A DNA stretch of 20,503 bases. It comes from a virus. Shown in pieces: positions 7,219-15,589 of the stretch; the stretch's first letter is position 1; each line of letters starts with the position of its first letter. The notes beneath the pieces were generated by a model, which was not told where the DNA came from, searched no databases, and was given only the letters and a program-made list of their open reading frames with translations. The position numbers were made by a program, and so were the translations under genes. The stretch spans positions 1 through 20,503 of the IMG/VR virus record IMGVR_UViG_3300005295_000060. One strand, given 5' to 3'.

Positions 7219-10200
7219 ATGGCGCGTGCGCTCACCTCCGATGAACTCAACTTGCTGCGCGCCGATGGTCAATGGACAAAGCTCTATCTTGCGGTCCTGA
7301 ATCCCAACACGGTTTATACAGCACGCCTGGCATCGCTCCCCAGCTCCATGGATAACGTCAGTCAGATCTCGGTCAACACCGAATCGGGCACTTTAAGTGA
7401 CGTGAAGCCTGGCATGACTGTTTATGTCGGGTCCACGTCCGGAGCGAGCGATCTGGGCATGTGCCGCGTGCGCAAGGTTCCGATCACGGGCACCTGGTAC
7501 ATCGGGCTCACGAGTGAGGTCACCTGGCAGAGCACGTGCTTCCTCACGATCGTGGACGATTTTGATCTGTGGGCGAAACATGCCGTCCTGGCAGATAGTG
7601 CGCTCGTGATGGATGTGGATGTGGCTTATAGCGATCAGCACTCAGCTTTCAGCCCGGTGCCGATCCTGGGTCCGCATGCGGTAGCAGAGCTTGAAGGTGC
7701 AAGCGTTGATGTGCAATTCGGTCCACCAGCTGGGGAAGAGTCCTGGGTGTTCGATTCAACGATTGCTTCGGTGCTGTGGGAAATCCCTGATGCCATTGCC
7801 ATCGATGATGATACGGCGATCCGCCCGATCGCAACCTTTGACACCACAGGAACGCATGTGGCTTATTGCACGGTCACAGCAACGAACGGTAAATCCACGA
7901 CAGGTGTGAGAAAAGCGTTCATCTGGGACGCTGATGACATGCCGGCCACCGTCTTCCAGCTCGCCCAGTGCCAGGCGGAATATGAAACGGGCGGTTGGAT
8001 GTTCGATGTCAACATGGAAGCGGAGGCATCGCTGAGCGAGATCCGTGATCGATCATTGGTGATTTTGTTTGCTGAAGACTGGTATGGCGTCCCACCCAAT
8101 CAGGTCAAGCAATCGATCGGACCCATCGCAGGGCGTGAGAACATCGTGTGTGTGGGGCGGATCGTGGGACAAAGCATCCGCTGGGACCGTGAAGCCGGCA
8201 ATGTCCATTTTGTGGTGCAGGGCCCGCATTACTGGCTGAACAAGATCAAGGGATTCCCGATCCAGATCCAGCCTGCTACGGTTGCCTCCAGCTGGAGCCA
8301 GATGCCGCTCATGACGCCCGATCGGGTGTTGTGGCATGTGCTGTTCTGGCATTCCACCGTGATCGAAACGATGGACTTTTATCCAACGAATGACACACGC
8401 TACACGGATCAGGGCATGAGCATGGCTTCATCTGTGTGGGGGCAGCTGGTGGATATCGCGTTCAGCAAGATCCTGGCCTCGCCCGGTGTGGACCGCTTTG
8501 GCAGCTTGTTCATCGAAATCGATCCAAATGCCACTCCAGAAGCAGACCGTGACTTTCCCACGGTGATGGCTCTCACCGATGATGACTGGCAGGAAGGGAT
8601 CGATCTCCAACGCGTGACCGTGGATGATGTTTCGCTCATCCGGCTCACATCGCAGGTGGTGAACGAATCGGGCAGCTCGCTCACCCTTTACAGCCTTTCA
8701 CCTGGCCACACACCACGCAGATTTGGCGAGCCTGAATTGCTCGATCGCTTGCTGGCTTCGAGCCAGGCTCAATCCAATGAAACCGCGGGCTTGGTGCTGG
8801 GCTGGCGCATCAATGAATTTCCCGATGTGCCTGTGATCTTGCTTCAGAATAATCGCATGTTCGATTTGTGGCCCCGCCAGTTTGCTTCGCTCACAATGGC
8901 CGCAGAAGATAATCCACGTGGGGTGGCTTACGATGGCAACTTGATCCCGAGGCGTGTGGCTTTGTATCATGACAGTGAGATCAGCTTCATGCATCCGGAG
9001 CTGAACTTCGAGGGGGAGATCTTCGAGCTGCTTTCATCCAATGGCGATATTCCGGATACGGACATGGATGATTTGAGCCTCCCGCCCATCCTAAGCCTGC
9101 CTTCGCTGAGCCTGCCGGATATTCCCGTTATCCTGCCAGGAACGGTTGAGCCCTCTGCCAGTGGACCCACGCGGGTTTTGGCGTTGGATAACAACAAGGG
9201 ACTGGCTTACAGCGAGGATTTTGATACCGGCTCTCCACACTGGATCCTGGTGAATGGCGGGCTGAGTGCTCTGTATGACGGAAATCCCCTGTACTCATAT
9301 CTAACTAGCTTCGGTGTCTGTCCCAATGGATGTGTCTATGCTATTGCTAGAGATGCGATTGCTGGAGGCGCTACCTGGTTCCCATCAGGTGGATACTTTG
9401 CAATTGCACGCGCTCCTTCTGTTGGGGGTACCTTCACGATCATTCACGATAATTTTCTCTGGGACGCTCTTTATCCACCTCCCTCTAGTCAATCAGGCGT
9501 GATGGCTTTCGGGATCAATCCGCTGGTTTCGGAGCAGGTGGTGTTTTTGTTGAAGGGTGGTCCGGTTGCAGGCGGCGATTATGGATTTTTTATTGGTTCC
9601 GGTGGCAGCTACTCTGCGGGATATGTCAACTCGCTTTTAGGGTCGGGCGGAGGCAACAACTCAACAGATATCAGTTATGGATTGGGGGTTTGGGTGCAGA
9701 CAAAAAGGCTAGGATATAAGGTGTTCGATGCGGGTGTCACAGCACAGGTGAGCAGCGGAAGCGTTACCGGTGGGGACCCGTGGCATATACGCGCTTCCAC
9801 AACAGCCAGGATGATTGTCGCAGGCGGAGTGGGGACAGGCGCCGGGGCGATGATCATCACCCCGGACAACCTCATCACACAAGCACCCACAACAGATGTC
9901 AATTTGCATGGACAGACTGATATACCTTTTGCAGCTTGTGATCCAACTGGGCAAGTCATTATGGCTCGCTATGGTTCTTTCAGTGCCCGCAGCTTCGACG
10001 GTGGTGGTTCGTGGTCTAGTATGGCAAGTCAACTCGCAGTGGGGAGCCCGGTTTTTGGATATGCTGGTCCTGGCAGTACAGTCTCAAATTCGAGGTGGCT
10101 CGCCGCGGGCGGAACGCAGATCTATTACTCCGAAAATGGCGGTTCCAGTTGGATAAACAAGACAGGCAATCTTGGTACCACCGTGGGTGGCATTCCTTCC

Positions 10201-10230
10201 ATTTTGCAGATTCGGGCACTTGGGTATTAA
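7219..10230 (+). CDS. Large tail-tip / receptor-binding protein with Asp-box (propeller-like) C-terminus
   Basis: A 1003-residue protein, the longest in the window. AAGGG lies eight bases before ATG 7219. The N-terminal part is a probable tail-tip structural region. Around residues 150-240 there is an Ig/PKD-like segment (TFDTTGTHVAYCTVTATNG). A Pro/Leu-rich linker (LPPILSLPSLSLPDIPVILP, about residues 620-640) then leads to a C-terminal domain that carries Asp-box-like turns: YSEDFDTGSPHW (near 663), ARSFDGGGSWSSM (near 925) and YYSENGGSSW (near 970). Asp boxes (S-x-D-x-G-x-x-W) mark sialidase-type beta-propellers, a common shape of glycan-binding or glycan-cleaving phage tips. No catalytic residues of a sialidase can be claimed. 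Codon choice from about 9290 on looks somewhat different from the first two thirds (more AGA, CTA, ACT), which may reflect a swapped receptor module. Confidence 0.7.
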   Translation: MARALTSDELNLLRADGQWTKLYLAVLNPNTVYTARLASLPSSMDNVSQISVNTESGTLSDVKPGMTVYVGSTSGASDLGMCRVRKVPITGTWYIGLTSEVTWQSTCFLTIVDDFDLWAKHAVLADSALVMDVDVAYSDQHSAFSPVPILGPHAVAELEGASVDVQFGPPAGEESWVFDSTIASVLWEIPDAIAIDDDTAIRPIATFDTTGTHVAYCTVTATNGKSTTGVRKAFIWDADDMPATVFQLAQCQAEYETGGWMFDVNMEAEASLSEIRDRSLVILFAEDWYGVPPNQVKQSIGPIAGRENIVCVGRIVGQSIRWDREAGNVHFVVQGPHYWLNKIKGFPIQIQPATVASSWSQMPLMTPDRVLWHVLFWHSTVIETMDFYPTNDTRYTDQGMSMASSVWGQLVDIAFSKILASPGVDRFGSLFIEIDPNATPEADRDFPTVMALTDDDWQEGIDLQRVTVDDVSLIRLTSQVVNESGSSLTLYSLSPGHTPRRFGEPELLDRLLASSQAQSNETAGLVLGWRINEFPDVPVILLQNNRMFDLWPRQFASLTMAAEDNPRGVAYDGNLIPRRVALYHDSEISFMHPELNFEGEIFELLSSNGDIPDTDMDDLSLPPILSLPSLSLPDIPVILPGTVEPSASGPTRVLALDNNKGLAYSEDFDTGSPHWILVNGGLSALYDGNPLYSYLTSFGVCPNGCVYAIARDAIAGGATWFPSGGYFAIARAPSVGGTFTIIHDNFLWDALYPPPSSQSGVMAFGINPLVSEQVVFLLKGGPVAGGDYGFFIGSGGSYSAGYVNSLLGSGGGNNSTDISYGLGVWVQTKRLGYKVFDAGVTAQVSSGSVTGGDPWHIRASTTARMIVAGGVGTGAGAMIITPDNLITQAPTTDVNLHGQTDIPFAACDPTGQVIMARYGSFSARSFDGGGSWSSMASQLAVGSPVFGYAGPGSTVSNSRWLAAGGTQIYYSENGGSSWINKTGNLGTTVGGIPSILQIRALGY

Positions 10231-10231
10231 C

Positions 10232-11521
10232 ATGGCAAAACTTCTAACGCAATCCCGCTTGCGCAAAGCACTCAGGAAAGTCTCAGCTCCACAGACTGGC
10301 TGGCTGGATATCTTTGTTGCCATCACGGGCAGGGCAGATGGCACGGTGCTCACAGACATTCCTGGTGTTATCTATGTTCGGAATATTCTGAATGGGCAAG
10401 TGTTGGCAGTCTATAACGGCATTGTTTCCAATCGTCCGAATGTGCAGGTGGAAGTGGGCAGGCGTGTGGACCAACCTGGTCTCTGGCGGATCAAAGGGGA
10501 AACACAGATCTTCAGTCAGCCTGCAACAGGTAGTGAGATTGGTGTGCATGCATCCCAGCATGAGTTCCCGGATGGATCAGATATTGTCTGGTTGGACCGC
10601 AAGCAGGTTCTGACCCTGACTGTGCTAGTTGAAGATGCTGAAAATTTTGTGGTGCGAGTTTATGGTGGCATCATCCGCACGGGTGATACCTATATTAAGG
10701 TTGACACACAATCGTTTGATTTATCAGCCTATGTAGTTTCAGCAGGTGCGGTATTCGTCAACATTGAAGCGAATGAAAACGGGGTGCTATCTGCCAACAC
10801 CGGCACAAATTTCGGAGCGCCTGAGATTGCCTCAGCCGCCGACATTCCGGTCCCTACGGGCGGCAACGTGCTAATCGCCACTGTGCTCATGTTCGAGTCG
10901 CAAACCGAATTGATCAACGAAGAGATCCTGATCCCGTGGAACATCGAGCGCGGCGGTGCGGGAGCCCAAATCTTTTCTGCGATCGAGAAGGCTGTTATCT
11001 CAGAAAAAGATTTTATTGGTTTCTACAGTGCTGCTGATGGACGGCTGCGCAGAATATCCTTTCGAAATTTCAAGTACCTCCTGAGGGATTATGCAGATCG
11101 CCTGCATGCACTGGCTGTAGGCATGGTCAATCAGCTGCGGGCAGAGATCAACGGCGTCCTGGAGAGCCTGAAGAACTACATCAAACAGGGCGATCCGGCG
11201 GGCGGTGACCTGGCTGGCACGTATCCCGATCCAACGGTTGCAGGGATTCGGGGGATTGCCATTGATCCGGCTCTGGCGCCTTCAGACGGGGATACGCTGA
11301 TCTATGTCTTGGCAAACAATCGCTTCGAAGCAGGCTCGGGGTCTGGATTCGTTCTGACGGTGGAGGAAGAGGACGGGACGCCTTCGGTGTCCAACGTGAC
11401 CGGGATCAAAGTTACCAATGGTACTCTGATCGATAATGGAGACGGGACGGTTTCCGTTGTGATCAGCGCAAGCGGGGGCGGTGACGATAATCTATCGATT
11501 GCAATGGCGGTGGCATTATGA
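10232..11521 (+). CDS. Tail fibre-like protein (429 aa)
   Basis: Starts one base after the previous stop at ATG 10232. An in-frame start at 10172 would overlap the upstream gene and is not preferred. The first half is beta-rich (DIFVAITGRADGTVLTDIPG, VQVEVGRRVDQPGLWRIKG). A charged helical segment follows near residues 290-315 (YADRLHALAVGMVNQLRAEI), and after it GGDLAGTYPDPTVAGIRG at about residue 323. The GDLxGxYPxPTV motif recurs in many phage and prophage fibre or collar proteins, often after a trimeric coiled coil. The C-terminal part is Gly/Ser/Thr-rich (GIKVTNGTLIDNGDGTVSVV). It therefore looks like a trimeric fibre or adaptor at the tail tip. Its stop overlaps the next start by ATGA. 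Receptor specificity cannot be read from the sequence. Confidence 0.65.
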   Translation: MAKLLTQSRLRKALRKVSAPQTGWLDIFVAITGRADGTVLTDIPGVIYVRNILNGQVLAVYNGIVSNRPNVQVEVGRRVDQPGLWRIKGETQIFSQPATGSEIGVHASQHEFPDGSDIVWLDRKQVLTLTVLVEDAENFVVRVYGGIIRTGDTYIKVDTQSFDLSAYVVSAGAVFVNIEANENGVLSANTGTNFGAPEIASAADIPVPTGGNVLIATVLMFESQTELINEEILIPWNIERGGAGAQIFSAIEKAVISEKDFIGFYSAADGRLRRISFRNFKYLLRDYADRLHALAVGMVNQLRAEINGVLESLKNYIKQGDPAGGDLAGTYPDPTVAGIRGIAIDPALAPSDGDTLIYVLANNRFEAGSGSGFVLTVEEEDGTPSVSNVTGIKVTNGTLIDNGDGTVSVVISASGGGDDNLSIAMAVAL

Positions 11522-11838
11522 GTACCCCAGAACAGATTACGGTGGCAGTTGCCGCATCGAACACAACGCTGTATACGGCCTTCGTGGACACCTCCACGCG
11601 CGGCATGCTGGTGAGCCTGGACCTGACGAATACGACCACGGCAGACATCACAGTTTCCTGCTGGCATGAGAATGCTGCGGGGAGTGTCCTGACGTATTTC
11701 GCGAAGGATATGGTCGTGCCCGCCAAGTCGGTGGCGTCCTGGCGTGGGATCGTCGTGCTGGATGCAAGCAGCGAGAAGATCCGGGCAGTTGCCAGCGCGA
11801 CGGGCGTGGATGCGGCCGGTGCGGTGATGGAGAGCTGA
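11518..11838 (+). CDS. Small beta-rich tail-tip protein (106 aa)
   Basis: Linked to its neighbours by ATGA at its start and TGATG at its end, so it belongs to the tail-tip gene block. The product (MSTPEQITVAVAASNTTLYT ... ITVSCWHENAAGSVLTYF) alternates hydrophobic and polar residues as in a small beta sandwich. I do not recognise a family. Its overall style (Thr/Ala/Val-rich strands, no signal peptide) is like that of the 131-residue protein at the end of the block, and both could be jelly-roll-type decoration or fibre-head proteins. That is inference only. Confidence 0.6.
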   Translation: MSTPEQITVAVAASNTTLYTAFVDTSTRGMLVSLDLTNTTTADITVSCWHENAAGSVLTYFAKDMVVPAKSVASWRGIVVLDASSEKIRAVASATGVDAAGAVMES

Positions 11839-12443
11839 TGTCGAAAGGCTGGAGTATTGAACGGAACAAGTTTCCCGTCCCCTGGCAGATCCCCTGGGCA
11901 ACAGGGCGGTTTTATTCGTTCACGCTTTCCGGGTCGCTGACCTCGGCAGTCCTGGGCAGCAGCATCATCTATCTCGTACCGATTTATGTCCCAAACGTGG
12001 CGGGTGTCACAGTTACCAGCATGGGGCTGGAGGTCACTTCGGCAGGCGCGGCTGGCAGCCTGGCGCGTTGCGCATTGTACGAATATCTGGAGGACATGAC
12101 GTTTGGCAAGCGAGTCATAGATACCGGCTCTTTTCTTACAGATGGCACAGGCTACAAATCAGGCTCTGTGAGCGTGGCTGTGCCTCAAGGCTGGTATATG
12201 GCAGCCGCCTGCTCGAATGGGGGGACGGTTCGGATCGCAGGCAACGCGTTCGTGCCGAACTTTCTGACCGGCAATTCCTACCCGCTGGACACGGGCTCCA
12301 CTGGGATCAGCATCCGTGTGAATCTATCGACGGCAGCCGTCCAAAGCATTATTGACAATGGATATCCGCTTTATCTGCCCAACACCGCGGAGATCATCTC
12401 GATCACGGTAGGAAGCTCTCCGCACACTTTGATAGGAATCTGA
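11838..12443 (+). CDS. Tail-tip protein, first of two paralogues (201 aa)
   Basis: Starts with TGATG overlap. The sequence begins MSKGWSIERNKFPVPWQIPW, then TGRFYSF, later YLVPIYVP, EVTSAGAAGS and QGWYMAAACSNGG, and ends LIGI. The following gene shares the same landmarks in the same order (WSIE, PW, TGRYYS, YAIPILLP, NWYWLALVANG, LLGI), so the two are tandem paralogues. Predicted to be all-beta and placed among tail-tip genes, a likely site for receptor contact, but no known domain is recognised. Only two cysteines, no membrane segment. Function unknown. Confidence 0.7.
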   Translation: MSKGWSIERNKFPVPWQIPWATGRFYSFTLSGSLTSAVLGSSIIYLVPIYVPNVAGVTVTSMGLEVTSAGAAGSLARCALYEYLEDMTFGKRVIDTGSFLTDGTGYKSGSVSVAVPQGWYMAAACSNGGTVRIAGNAFVPNFLTGNSYPLDTGSTGISIRVNLSTAAVQSIIDNGYPLYLPNTAEIISITVGSSPHTLIGI

Positions 12444-12445
12444 TT

Positions 12446-12997
12446 ATGTGGTCGATTGAAAAAACCCTTGCAAACAAAAATACGCCCTGGCTGCCCTTGT
12501 CAACAGGCAGATATTACTCCAACCCGGCTACGAATGCGCTGACCACGCTGACGCTTTCCACGAATACTTTGTATGCCATCCCAATTCTTTTGCCGGAACT
12601 GCATACCGCGACCTCGATCAACATCGAAGTGACGACGCAAAGCGCAGGCAATAACCTGCGCATGGGGATTTATTCTGACCTGAGCGGTGTTCCGGATACG
12701 CTGCTCCTGGACGCGGGCACGGTCTCACTGACTGGAACTGGCAACAAGGCGATCACGATCAGCCAGTCCATGCCAATGAACTGGTACTGGCTGGCTTTGG
12801 TGGCAAATGGAGCTGCAGCAGTGAGAGCCTTATCCCAGACGAATGCGATGCCGATGCTTGGGTTCAGTTCAGGCACGGATACAACGTTCCATGTGGGATG
12901 GTCGGTGGCGTTCACGTATGCGGCGCTGCCTTCCACATTCACCGGTGGTGGCGCGTTGATGTCCGGCGCTGCACCCAGACTGTTATTAGGAATCTAA
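12446..12997 (+). CDS. Tail-tip protein, second of two paralogues (183 aa)
   Basis: Starts two bases after the previous stop with AGGA about nine bases upstream. The sequence MWSIEKTLANKNTPWLPLST, GRYYS, YAIPILLP, RMGIYSDLSGVPDTLLLDAG, NWYWLALVANG ... LLGI aligns by eye along its whole length with the preceding protein (201 aa), with many substitutions and short indels. This indicates an old duplication, not a recent one. Such duplicates in a tail-tip block often diversify for host-range variation; that role is inferred. Its stop TAA lies within the strong ribosome binding site of the next gene. Confidence 0.7.
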   Translation: MWSIEKTLANKNTPWLPLSTGRYYSNPATNALTTLTLSTNTLYAIPILLPELHTATSINIEVTTQSAGNNLRMGIYSDLSGVPDTLLLDAGTVSLTGTGNKAITISQSMPMNWYWLALVANGAAAVRALSQTNAMPMLGFSSGTDTTFHVGWSVAFTYAALPSTFTGGGALMSGAAPRLLLGI

Positions 12998-13009
12998 GGA
13001 GAGTGCAAC

Positions 13010-13405
13010 ATGACGATGAATACCCAACCTGTATATGAGCGAATTCCCGTGGTGGGGAGTGTGGTGGTATCAGCAGCCAACACTAACCGGGACGGGACCG
13101 GCACAGTCGTGACTGTGCTCACGGCTGGAACCGATGGCACACGGATCCGGCGCATCACGATCAAAGCCACGGCAACAACCACGGCCGGCATGATCCGATT
13201 GTTTATCCATGACGGGACAAACTTCCGCTTGTGGAAGGAGGTGATTGTTACGGCCATCACACCCAGCGCGGCAGTGGAGACATTTGAAGAGATCATCGAG
13301 CTGTTTGGTGAAGATGCGTTAACGCTTCCCACCACCTACAGTCTTCGAGCATCGACTCACAATGCCGAAACCTTCCATGTCACTGCCGAAGGCGGAAATT
13401 ATTAG
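13010..13405 (+). CDS. Small beta-rich protein ending the late operon (131 aa)
   Basis: ATG 13010 is preceded by AAGGAG at 12996-13001 with eight-base spacing, one of the best ribosome binding sites in the window, suggesting high expression. The product (MTMNTQPVYERIPVVGSVVV ... TDGTRIRRITIKATATT ... IRLFIHDGTNFRLWKEVIV) is a regular beta-strand protein without signal peptide or membrane helix. Similar short proteins occur at the end of phage tail-tip gene blocks and are often of unknown function. It is the last gene before the hairpin at 13425. Not recognised further. Confidence 0.65.
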   Translation: MTMNTQPVYERIPVVGSVVVSAANTNRDGTGTVVTVLTAGTDGTRIRRITIKATATTTAGMIRLFIHDGTNFRLWKEVIVTAITPSAAVETFEEIIELFGEDALTLPTTYSLRASTHNAETFHVTAEGGNY

Positions 13406-13424
13406 GTCATCTACCAAAAGCAAA

Positions 13425-13453
13425 ACCCGCTCACTTCGGGCGGGTCTTTGTTT
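13425..13453. terminator. Bidirectional hairpin terminator between converging late operon and integrase
   Basis: ACCCGC at 13425-13430 pairs with GCGGGT at 13440-13445 (nine-base loop). A T-rich run TCTTTGTTT follows on the + strand, and TTTTGCTTTTGG follows on the - strand side. It stands 20 bases after the late operon stop and overlaps the last codons of the integrase on the - strand, so it can end transcription from both sides. Confidence 0.7.
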
Positions 13454-15044
13454 CAGAAACGACGTGATATGTAAATGTTTGTCTATAGAGATGTGCCCCC
13501 ACGGGGGTTAGTGACATAGACAAACTGCCTGTGGGGGCGAGGTCAAAAGGGGGCGGATAATAATAGGTGATGAAGGCTTCCAGGCGTGGGCCATCACGCT
13601 CCGCCACAACTTCAAAGATTATACCGCGCAGGGTTTCCCTGCGGGTTTCCAAGTTGGAACTTTTCAGGCGCTCGATCAGACGCTTCGAAGCCGATTCAAT
13701 TTGCGGCGGGGAGAGATTCGGGATGGGCTCGATCGGGATCTCCAGTTCCTTCAGCTCGGAGTTGATCACTGCCCGCTCAGCTTCCTTTTCATGCAGCGCA
13801 TCCAACAGGGCTTGAGAGTGACCTGTGGATGCAATTGCCCTGGTGATATTGGCGATCTCTCTGGAAAGGACTCTGGCATCTTCCTGCTTGGTCCTTTTCT
13901 TTTGTTCCCGTCTGGCTTCTCCATGGACCTGGTTATCCAGGGCGATCTCCTGGGTGGCCAGCATACTATCCGGGATCAGGATGTATTCTTCAAGGGTGGA
14001 GATGACCAGATCTTCGAGGCGCCGGCGTGAGATCCGGCTGGAGTCGCAGTCACGTTTGCGCCTGGCACGACTGCAGCGATAGGCTTCATCACGCTTGGCT
14101 GGATCGCTGACCGTGTTGCCATACATCGGAGATCCACATTTGGCGCACTTCACCATGCCGCTCAGCAGATAGGGAGAATTAGCGCGGCGTGGATGCAGTT
14201 CCGTAAATCGTTTTTGTGACGTTTCCTCGATGCGTTTTTGAACTGCTTTCCAAGTTTCCATGTCGATGACCGGATCGCAATAGTGTTCGATCACTGTGCC
14301 ACCGAATTCCAGGATGCCAATATAGATCTTATTCGTGAAAAAGGTTCGATAGGAATTGAGCGAGCCATATAGCCGCGTTGCTTTGTGGATCTGCAGCAGC
14401 GTGGACCCAGCTGCACGCATCTCGAATGCCTGACGCACTTTATCGATCAGATCGGGATCCGGATCCCACCGGTGATTCTTACGTTCTTCACCGGTCCGTG
14501 GATTGATTGTCACGATCGGGACGCGCTTAAACCCACGAGGCGGGGTCCCTGACACAGCTCCCTGCATCACAATGGACCGCAATCCATCCTTGGCATCGAT
14601 GCTGGTTTGGCGGGATCTCTCTTCGTTGGAGATATCGATCAGGGTCTCCACGAAGCGTGCATACGGTCCCTCCGGAATGGGATCGGTGAGCGAGTGGATG
14701 ATCAAGCCGTTTCGACGAAGCAACGATTTGTAGTACGTAGAGTCATCCAGGTCACGGGCAAAGCGGGCATAGTTCCACAAGAGCAAGCCCATGGGATTGG
14801 ATTCCAGTTCCTTGCTTTGTGCGATCATCCGCTGGAAGTCATCTCTGCCGGCAGTGGTGGTGCCGGATCTGGCTTCATCCTGGTACACGTGGACCAGCTG
14901 CAGCTGGTGCTTTGTGCAATATTCCTGGATCGCTTCGAGCTGACGGTTAATCGAGCGGTCCTGATCCTGCCCACCGCTATCTCGCAGATATGCCCAGACC
15001 GTTGCACCAGGTGGAAGTGTGGATGGGGGAGGGAGGAGATTCAT
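13431..15044 (-). CDS. Large serine recombinase (phage integrase)
   Basis: A 537-residue large serine recombinase, in the usual size range. It joins attP to attB by a double-strand cut with a 5'-phosphoserine link. Seen: resolvase-type N-domain with AYLRDSGGQDQDRS, where Ser23 is the expected nucleophile, then NYARFARDLDD (Arg94, Arg97), typical of the active site; a recombinase domain with GTPPRGFKRV; a zinc ribbon with Cys300, Cys303, Cys324 and Cys333 (KCAKCGSPM ... YRCSRARRKRDC); and a charged coiled-coil insertion at about 385-435 used for synapsis control. Start ATG 15044 overlaps the upstream stop (ATGA) and has no clear ribosome binding site, so it is translationally coupled to the membrane protein gene. 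Normally the family binds its own attP next to the gene. A candidate lies inside its last codons. Confidence 0.93.
   Translation of the reverse strand: MNLLPPPSTLPPGATVWAYLRDSGGQDQDRSINRQLEAIQEYCTKHQLQLVHVYQDEARSGTTTAGRDDFQRMIAQSKELESNPMGLLLWNYARFARDLDDSTYYKSLLRRNGLIIHSLTDPIPEGPYARFVETLIDISNEERSRQTSIDAKDGLRSIVMQGAVSGTPPRGFKRVPIVTINPRTGEERKNHRWDPDPDLIDKVRQAFEMRAAGSTLLQIHKATRLYGSLNSYRTFFTNKIYIGILEFGGTVIEHYCDPVIDMETWKAVQKRIEETSQKRFTELHPRRANSPYLLSGMVKCAKCGSPMYGNTVSDPAKRDEAYRCSRARRKRDCDSSRISRRRLEDLVISTLEEYILIPDSMLATQEIALDNQVHGEARREQKKRTKQEDARVLSREIANITRAIASTGHSQALLDALHEKEAERAVINSELKELEIPIEPIPNLSPPQIESASKRLIERLKSSNLETRRETLRGIIFEVVAERDGPRLEAFITYYYPPPFDLAPTGSLSMSLTPVGAHLYRQTFTYHVVSETKTRPK
13477..13525. 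other. Candidate attP of the serine integrase (49-bp dyad)
   Basis: Perfect 10-bp inverted arms GTTTGTCTAT (13477-13486) and ATAGACAAAC (13516-13525) flank a 29-base centre that itself holds CCCCC-AC-GGGGG (13496-13507), almost at the dyad axis. Size, outer arms and GC-flanked centre are what serine-integrase attP sites look like. From memory, the Bxb1 attP also begins GTTTGTCT and ends ACAAAC and is about 46-48 bp long. It lies within integrase codons 507-523. An RNA hairpin is the alternative. Confidence 0.45.
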
Positions 15045-15589
15045 TGATCAATTGCTGGATGCAAAGTGACTGAATCTGCAATGATAAAGATGTTATCAGT
15101 GATGAAGTTGTCCCACTGGATTTTTTCAATTGTGTTTTTACTATAGTATGCAACGACAACCTGTTGTTCGCTTGAGTTGCCAAAAGCATCTACCAATGGA
15201 AATGAACCATAAAACGAAACTTGTTGATATGGATAAGGAACATCGTTTTGCGAGATATATTTGAGCACATTTGAGATATCGAGCATTGCCCCCCGTTTTA
15301 CTAAGCCAGTCGATAAGTTGTCATTTAATGCCCATTTGATTATCAATTGCCCATTCGTTGCATTGTATTGGAGCTCGCTCAATCTCTTAACATTGCGATT
15401 GCTTTCACCCAATGTCTTTTCAATGGTTTTTTCAAACTGGGCTTCAGGGGGAAGAAGTGATGTTTGAACGGAGCTCATTGCATCACTGGCATAAGAAATG
15501 ATTATGCACAGACCGCAGATTCCACAGAGTGACGCAAAGATAATGAGCCAGAGGGATGTTTTGTTCGTTACTGGTTGAGTGCTCATCAT
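15041..15589 (-). CDS. N-terminally membrane-anchored protein in the lysogeny operon (182 aa)
   Basis: Runs from ATG 15589 (ATGA overlap with the upstream small gene) to a stop that overlaps the integrase start. Preceding GGGTGA is a plausible ribosome binding site. A hydrophobic stretch at about residues 13-34 (SLWLIIFASLCGICGLCIII) follows a short polar N-terminus and is a probable anchor. The remaining 145 residues would face outside the membrane or stay peripheral. The C-terminal half has YPYQQVSFYGSFPLVDAFGN and EQQVVVAYYSKNTIEKIQWD, a mixed alpha/beta pattern. No known family is recognised. The gene is visibly richer in A+T than the surrounding phage genes. Co-transcription with the repressor means it is probably expressed in the lysogen, which suggests superinfection exclusion or another lysogenic trait. 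That is inference. Confidence 0.65.
   Translation of the reverse strand: MMSTQPVTNKTSLWLIIFASLCGICGLCIIISYASDAMSSVQTSLLPPEAQFEKTIEKTLGESNRNVKRLSELQYNATNGQLIIKWALNDNLSTGLVKRGAMLDISNVLKYISQNDVPYPYQQVSFYGSFPLVDAFGNSSEQQVVVAYYSKNTIEKIQWDNFITDNIFIIADSVTLHPAIDQ

Noticed and set aside
13495-13538. Additional inverted repeat GCCCCCAC / GTGGGGGC
   Set aside because: Overlaps the stronger dyad at 13477-13525 and is off its axis. Probably a by-product of the G-rich stretch, although an alternative RNA fold cannot be ruled out.
14454-14467. 14-bp perfect palindrome GGGATCC-GGATCCC
   Set aside because: Lies in the integrase gene and encodes the repeated Asp-Pro of WDPDPD. Explained by coding repetition and not placed at a regulatory position.
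14893-14908. 16-bp perfect palindrome ACCAGCTG-CAGCTGGT
   Set aside because: Encodes the Gln-Leu repeat of HQLQLVHVY in the integrase catalytic domain. No second copy and no regulatory context.
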